Source: Dechloromonas sp. UBA6271 (GTDB lineage Bacteria; Pseudomonadota; Gammaproteobacteria; Burkholderiales; Rhodocyclaceae). From it: a stretch of 64,000 nt of DNA. The notes beneath the pieces are model-generated. The model made no database searches and was not told the origin of the DNA. It worked only from the letters and a program-made list of their open reading frames with translations. The position numbers and the translations under genes were made by a program. The stretch spans positions 25,249 to 89,248 of the forward strand of contig DJUX01000041.1 in NCBI GenBank assembly GCA_002440665.1, in the 5' to 3' direction. Below are positions 61,026-64,000 of the stretch, in pieces; the first letter of the stretch is position 1; each line of letters opens with the position of its first letter.

Positions 61026-61643
61026 TCAAGCCGCCTCACACTCCAGCCAGTCATCCGGACAAGGCTGCAACATCGATTCCAGTAACAACGGATTACCAGC
61101 CTCGGGATCGAGCCAGGCTTCCCAGTCAGCCTTGCCCAGAATGGCCGGCATTCGATCATGGATAGGAGCCATGAATTCGTTGGCCGACGTCGTGATGATG
61201 GTATAGGACTCGACCGTTTCGCCAGTCTCCGGGGGTGTCCAAGATTCCCACAACCCCGCAATGGCTAATGGCGCCGCACCCGGACTTGAGAAACGTAGCT
61301 TCTGTTTCTTCTTTTCCCCTGGGATGGCTCGCCACTCAAAGAACGCCGAGACTGGCACGATGCAGCGGCGGCGCTTGAAGGCCGCCCGGAAACTGGGTTT
61401 CTCGGCGATCGTCTCGGCCCGCGCATTGAAGGTGTGCTGCGCAATCTTGTCGTCCTTCGACCAGGATGGAATCAGCCCCCAGCGAGCCGGTAGCGCCAAA
61501 CGCTGGCCGTCATGGACGTGGATGATCGGTGCCATGTTGGTCGGTCGAACATCCGGATTGTTGTACGGCTCCGGCTCTGCCTCCAAAATGAAGTAGAGCA
61601 TCAGCATTTGAGGTGATTCGTTCAGATCGTATCGGCCACACAT
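61026..61643 (-). CDS. yedK: SOS response-associated peptidase (YedK/HMCES)
   Basis: A 205-residue intact member. Cys2 (MCGRYDL) forms the thiazolidine link to abasic sites; Asn and Glu motifs appear in FNARAETIAEKPSFR and FFEWRAI, and the catalytic His in IHDRMPAIL. It protects abasic sites in single-stranded DNA. It diverges from the umuD-umuC run; a LexA box lies 86 bases upstream of its start. The other copy in this window (46058) is frameshifted. Confidence 0.94.
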   Translation of the reverse strand: MCGRYDLNESPQMLMLYFILEAEPEPYNNPDVRPTNMAPIIHVHDGQRLALPARWGLIPSWSKDDKIAQHTFNARAETIAEKPSFRAAFKRRRCIVPVSAFFEWRAIPGEKKKQKLRFSSPGAAPLAIAGLWESWTPPETGETVESYTIITTSANEFMAPIHDRMPAILGKADWEAWLDPEAGNPLLLESMLQPCPDDWLECEAA

Positions 61644-61729
61644 AGCCCCATTCTGCCTTTGTTGCGCCGAGCGTCAACGACATCGAACCTGCAATGCCGA
61701 GCACATACAGTATTGCGCCCTCCACGTTG

Positions 61730-61745
61730 CTGTATATAATTACAG
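61730..61745. promoter_or_regulatory. LexA (SOS) box
   Basis: CTGTATATAATTACAG: exact CTGT-N8-ACAG palindrome ends with an AT-rich centre. It lies 17 bases before the zinc-ribbon gene start, where LexA would block the umuDC promoter, and could also control the divergent YedK gene. Confidence 0.9.
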
Positions 61746-61762
61746 TAATCAAGGAGCCGGTC

Positions 61763-61942
61763 ATGATCCGTATCGTCTGTCCATTCTGTCACGCCCCGCT
61801 GGGTGCCAATGAGCTTGAAATGGCCACCTTTGATGGCCATGCCTGCCTGGTTTGCCCCGTCTGCGACAACCTACTCGTTACCGAAAACACATCTGCCAAC
61901 GCCAGCCTTCCCAGCCAGCATGAAGATGTCGTTGATGCTTGA
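61763..61942 (+). CDS. Zinc-ribbon protein leading the umuDC operon
   Basis: A 59-residue protein from ATG 61763 (MIRIVCPFCHAPLGANELEM), with CPFC and CPVC pairs forming a zinc ribbon. AAGGAG lies eight bases upstream. It starts just after the LexA box and overlaps umuD by 23 bases, so it is SOS-induced and co-translated with UmuD. I know no assigned role for such a protein in translesion synthesis. Confidence 0.75.
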   Translation: MIRIVCPFCHAPLGANELEMATFDGHACLVCPVCDNLLVTENTSANASLPSQHEDVVDA

Positions 61943-62387
61943 GACAAGGCTGGCGAACATTCCCGGCGTCTTCATCCCGCTACCGGATGCACCGCGACAG
62001 GCACTGCCGCTCGATGCCGGCAAGGTCTCTGCCGGCTTCCCGTCCCCAGCCGCCGACTATGAGGACCAGCGTCTCGACATCAACGAGTACCTGGTCCGAA
62101 ATCCAGTCTCGACCTTCTTCTTCCCGGTTGAAGGCGACAGCATGCAGGGTGCGGAGATTTTCGAGGGCGACATCCTGGTCGTCGATCGGAGCGTCCGTGC
62201 TCGACACGGCCACATCGTCGTCGCGTTCGTGAATGGCGAACGCCTCGTCAAGCGCCTCCATCGCCGCGCCGGTCGAGTCGCTCTGGTAGCAGAGAACCCC
62301 AGTTACCCGACGCTTGAGATCCAGGAAGGCATGGAGTTGGAGGTCTGGGGCGTAGTGGTCGGCAAGTTCAAACGTCTCGTGGCCTGA
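61920..62387 (+). CDS. umuD: UmuD-like translesion accessory protein
   Basis: A 155-residue self-cleaving S24 peptidase. The cleavage site is SAGFPSP (Ala-Gly), the catalytic Ser lies in VEGDSMQGAEI and the Lys in GERLVKRLHRR. RecA-stimulated cleavage yields the active form that joins UmuC as Pol V. ATG 61926 and 61935 are alternative starts. The umuC ATG follows one base after the stop. Confidence 0.92.
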   Translation: MKMSLMLETRLANIPGVFIPLPDAPRQALPLDAGKVSAGFPSPAADYEDQRLDINEYLVRNPVSTFFFPVEGDSMQGAEIFEGDILVVDRSVRARHGHIVVAFVNGERLVKRLHRRAGRVALVAENPSYPTLEIQEGMELEVWGVVVGKFKRLVA

Positions 62388-62388
62388 A

Positions 62389-63696
62389 ATGAAGTCGGTC
62401 TTCGCCCTGGTCGATTGCAACAACTTCTACGCGTCTTGCGAAAAGCTCTTCGATCCCAAGTTGAAAGACCGCCCGGTTGTCGTGCTGTCGAATAACGACG
62501 GCTGTGTCGTGGCGCGTTCTGCCGAGGTCAAGGCACTGGGTATCCCGATGGGCGTGCCCTGGTTCCAGATCCAGGCCGAGGCACGAAGGTACGGCATCGT
62601 GGCCTTTTCGTCGAACTATGCTCTTTATGCCGATATGAGCAATCGGGTGGTCGAGGTCCTGTCGGATTTCTCGCCCAACCTGGAGGTGTATAGCATCGAC
62701 GAGTCCTTTCTCGACTTGTCAGGGATGAGCATGCGCGCCGAGAGCCTGGCCGCCTACGGCGTGGAGATTCGCCAACGAGTGGCAGACTGGCTCGGCTTGG
62801 CGGTGTGCGTCGGGATTGCCCCGACCAAGACACTGGCCAAGCTGGCGAACCATTGCGCCAAGAAGGGACTTGCCGGGGCGGACGGCGTGTGTGACTTCAC
62901 GACGCTCAGCCCCGGGGCGCTAAGCCATCTGTTCGCCCGCATTGATGTTGGCGAGGTCTGGGGTGTGGGGCGCCAGATCAAGGCCCGGCTGGCGGCGATG
63001 GGCATCCAGACGGTTCGTCAGCTCAGGGATGCCGATGCGGAGACTATCCGCGCGCGTTTTTCCGTGGTGCTGGAACGCACGGTCTGTGAACTGCGCGGTG
63101 AGTCCTGCCTCGACCTGCAGGAGGTGGTGCCCGACAAGCAGCAAATCATGTCGAGCCGGTCGTTTGGCACCCTGGTCTACGAGCGGGCGGATCTCGAAGA
63201 AGCGGTGGCCAGCTATATCGCCAAGGCGGCCGAGAAGCTGCGTGCGCAGGATTCCCTGGCCCGGGGGGTGCAGGTCTATATCCGGACCAATGTCTTCAAG
63301 CCTGAGGTGCCGCAATACCAGAAGGGGGTCACCGTACCGTTGCCGGAGGCGACCGCCGATACGCGGGTGCTGACGCAGTGGGCCATCAGAATTTTGAGGC
63401 GGATCTACCGGCCGGGGTTTGGCTATCACAAGGCCGGCGTGATGCTCCTCGACCTGGTGCCAGCGGCAAAACGTCAGTTGGCCTTGTTCGATAGTCAGGG
63501 CGGGGCTGGAGATGCACGGTCCGGAAAACTGATGGCGGTCCTGGATGACATTAATCAGCGCTACGGCCGTCAGTCGCTCCGTCTGGCGGCCGAGGGGGTC
63601 GAGCGCTCTTGGCAGATGCGGCGGGGTAACCTGTCGCCGGGCTATACGACGAGTTGGGACGGATTGCCGGTGGCGCGTGCTGGCCGTTATGGATAG
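62389..63696 (+). CDS. umuC: DNA polymerase V subunit UmuC
   Basis: Y-family error-prone polymerase, 435 residues. Catalytic acidic residues appear in FALVDCNNFYASCEKLF and VYSIDESFLDLSG; a helix-hairpin-helix lies near VWGVGRQIKARLAAMGI; the little-finger domain and the C-terminal UmuC tail (RMRRGNLSPGYTTSW-type) follow. Complete and intact. With UmuD it allows mutagenic bypass; mobile elements often carry umuDC or rumAB equivalents. Confidence 0.94.
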   Translation: MKSVFALVDCNNFYASCEKLFDPKLKDRPVVVLSNNDGCVVARSAEVKALGIPMGVPWFQIQAEARRYGIVAFSSNYALYADMSNRVVEVLSDFSPNLEVYSIDESFLDLSGMSMRAESLAAYGVEIRQRVADWLGLAVCVGIAPTKTLAKLANHCAKKGLAGADGVCDFTTLSPGALSHLFARIDVGEVWGVGRQIKARLAAMGIQTVRQLRDADAETIRARFSVVLERTVCELRGESCLDLQEVVPDKQQIMSSRSFGTLVYERADLEEAVASYIAKAAEKLRAQDSLARGVQVYIRTNVFKPEVPQYQKGVTVPLPEATADTRVLTQWAIRILRRIYRPGFGYHKAGVMLLDLVPAAKRQLALFDSQGGAGDARSGKLMAVLDDINQRYGRQSLRLAAEGVERSWQMRRGNLSPGYTTSWDGLPVARAGRYG

Positions 63697-63817
63697 CTAA
63701 TGTTGAAATCGGTCATGTCGGTGTGTTCGAGCGCCACCGCGCGCATCAGCGTCGCCTTGTCGTCCGGGCGAACGCGCAGGGCAAGTCGGCTGTGTCTTCA
63801 ACGATCGCACGGGGCAT
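63687..63817 (-). pseudogene. DUF1778/TacA-like antitoxin, frameshifted remnant
   Basis: Read on the minus strand from ATG 63817 (AGGAG upstream): MPRAIVEDTADLP, then a frame shift after which LRVRPDDKATLMRAVALE and HTDMTDFNI continue. This resembles the start of DUF1778 antitoxins, which pair with GNAT acetyltransferase toxins. The frame then ends at 63687, overlapping the umuC 3' end, so the C-terminal half and the toxin are gone. Confidence 0.6.
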
Positions 63818-63833
63818 GTCGGGGCTCCTTATG

Positions 63834-63855
63834 TGTACGCTTTCAAATGCGTACA
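63834..63855. promoter_or_regulatory. Palindromic operator of the antitoxin remnant
   Basis: TGTACGC-TTTCAAAT-GCGTACA, a perfect 7-bp inverted repeat 17 bases upstream of the antitoxin start, where a ribbon-helix-helix antitoxin would autorepress. Intact although the gene is broken. Confidence 0.65.
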
Positions 63856-64000
63856 TTTGGAAAGCGGGCACCGCAACCACGTACGTATTCAATCCTCACA
63901 GCCAAGCTACACCCACGCCGGGGCTATGCGCGACGATTCCGCGTGGGACTCCAGATCAATCACCGCATCCGCCATGGCGTGTTGACGCGCACTGAAAAGT
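63856..64000. other. Right edge, no gene seen
   Basis: The last 145 bases hold no supported gene or repeat. The right end of the element, guaA and any guaA-type integrase are not within the window. Confidence 0.4.

Noticed and set aside
1..64000. CRISPR arrays
   Set aside because: No direct-repeat/spacer pattern was seen; the Cas4-like gene at 31609 is not near any array.
1..64000. rRNA genes or a transposase-type insertion sequence
   Set aside because: None recognised; the only autonomous mobile unit inside the element is the group II intron.

Overview
The left third of this window (about 1-20,160) is ordinary chromosome from a betaproteobacterium, most likely of the Rhodocyclales (Dechloromonas/Azonexus-like). 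The evidence is the gene order lepA-lepB-DUF4845-rnc-era-recO-pdxJ-acpS-nagZ, an EF-P with an arginine at the modification site beside the rhamnosyltransferase gene earP, and the tatD-pilZ-holB-tmk-mltG run. This part also holds udg, uvrC, pgsA, a Gly-Cys-Gly-Leu tRNA cluster with a near-perfect sigma70 promoter, ygfZ, an NRDE-family gene, an L,D-transpeptidase gene and tadA. The genus is inferred from synteny only.

Just upstream of tadA lies the last stretch of guaA (codons for I-E-W-E then stop, minus strand, 20,172-20,186), but no guaA body follows. From there to the right edge the content is accessory. I read this as one end of an integrative element inserted in the 3' end of guaA, with the rest of guaA and probably the integrase beyond position 64,000.

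The first block of the element (20,429-31,443) is a defence island of eight minus-strand genes. In transcription order they are an AbiEi-like regulator/antitoxin, an AbiEii-like nucleotidyltransferase, an Mrr-type endonuclease, Gabija GajA and GajB, an AbiJ/HEPN-like protein, a catalytically inactive long prokaryotic Argonaute, and a PD-(D/E)XK nuclease that looks like its effector. A palindromic operator lies upstream of the first gene.

The second block (31,609-55,530) is a mobile-element backbone: a ParM-like actin with small partners, a tyrosine recombinase, a ParB/KorB-like protein, a GGDEF diguanylate cyclase, a 1669-residue methyltransferase-helicase (DarB-like), a secreted thermonuclease, a frameshifted SOS peptidase, a WYL regulator followed by a small-protein/membrane/JAB cluster, a set of small conserved-looking unknown genes, and a RadC-like JAB protein. 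No tra/conjugation genes were seen. Several plus-strand genes here share an unusual 5' leader: a GGGGA-type hairpin, then a second hairpin whose 3' arm overlaps the ribosome binding site or abuts the ATG, with compensatory base changes between copies.

The last block holds a group II intron (about 55,657-57,648), a 1003-residue protein with an N-terminal RelA/SpoT synthetase domain and a long helical tail (a candidate undescribed defence toxin), and an SOS cassette (YedK/HMCES peptidase diverging from a zinc-ribbon protein, UmuD and UmuC around a LexA box). It ends with a decayed DUF1778-type antitoxin beside an intact operator-like palindrome.
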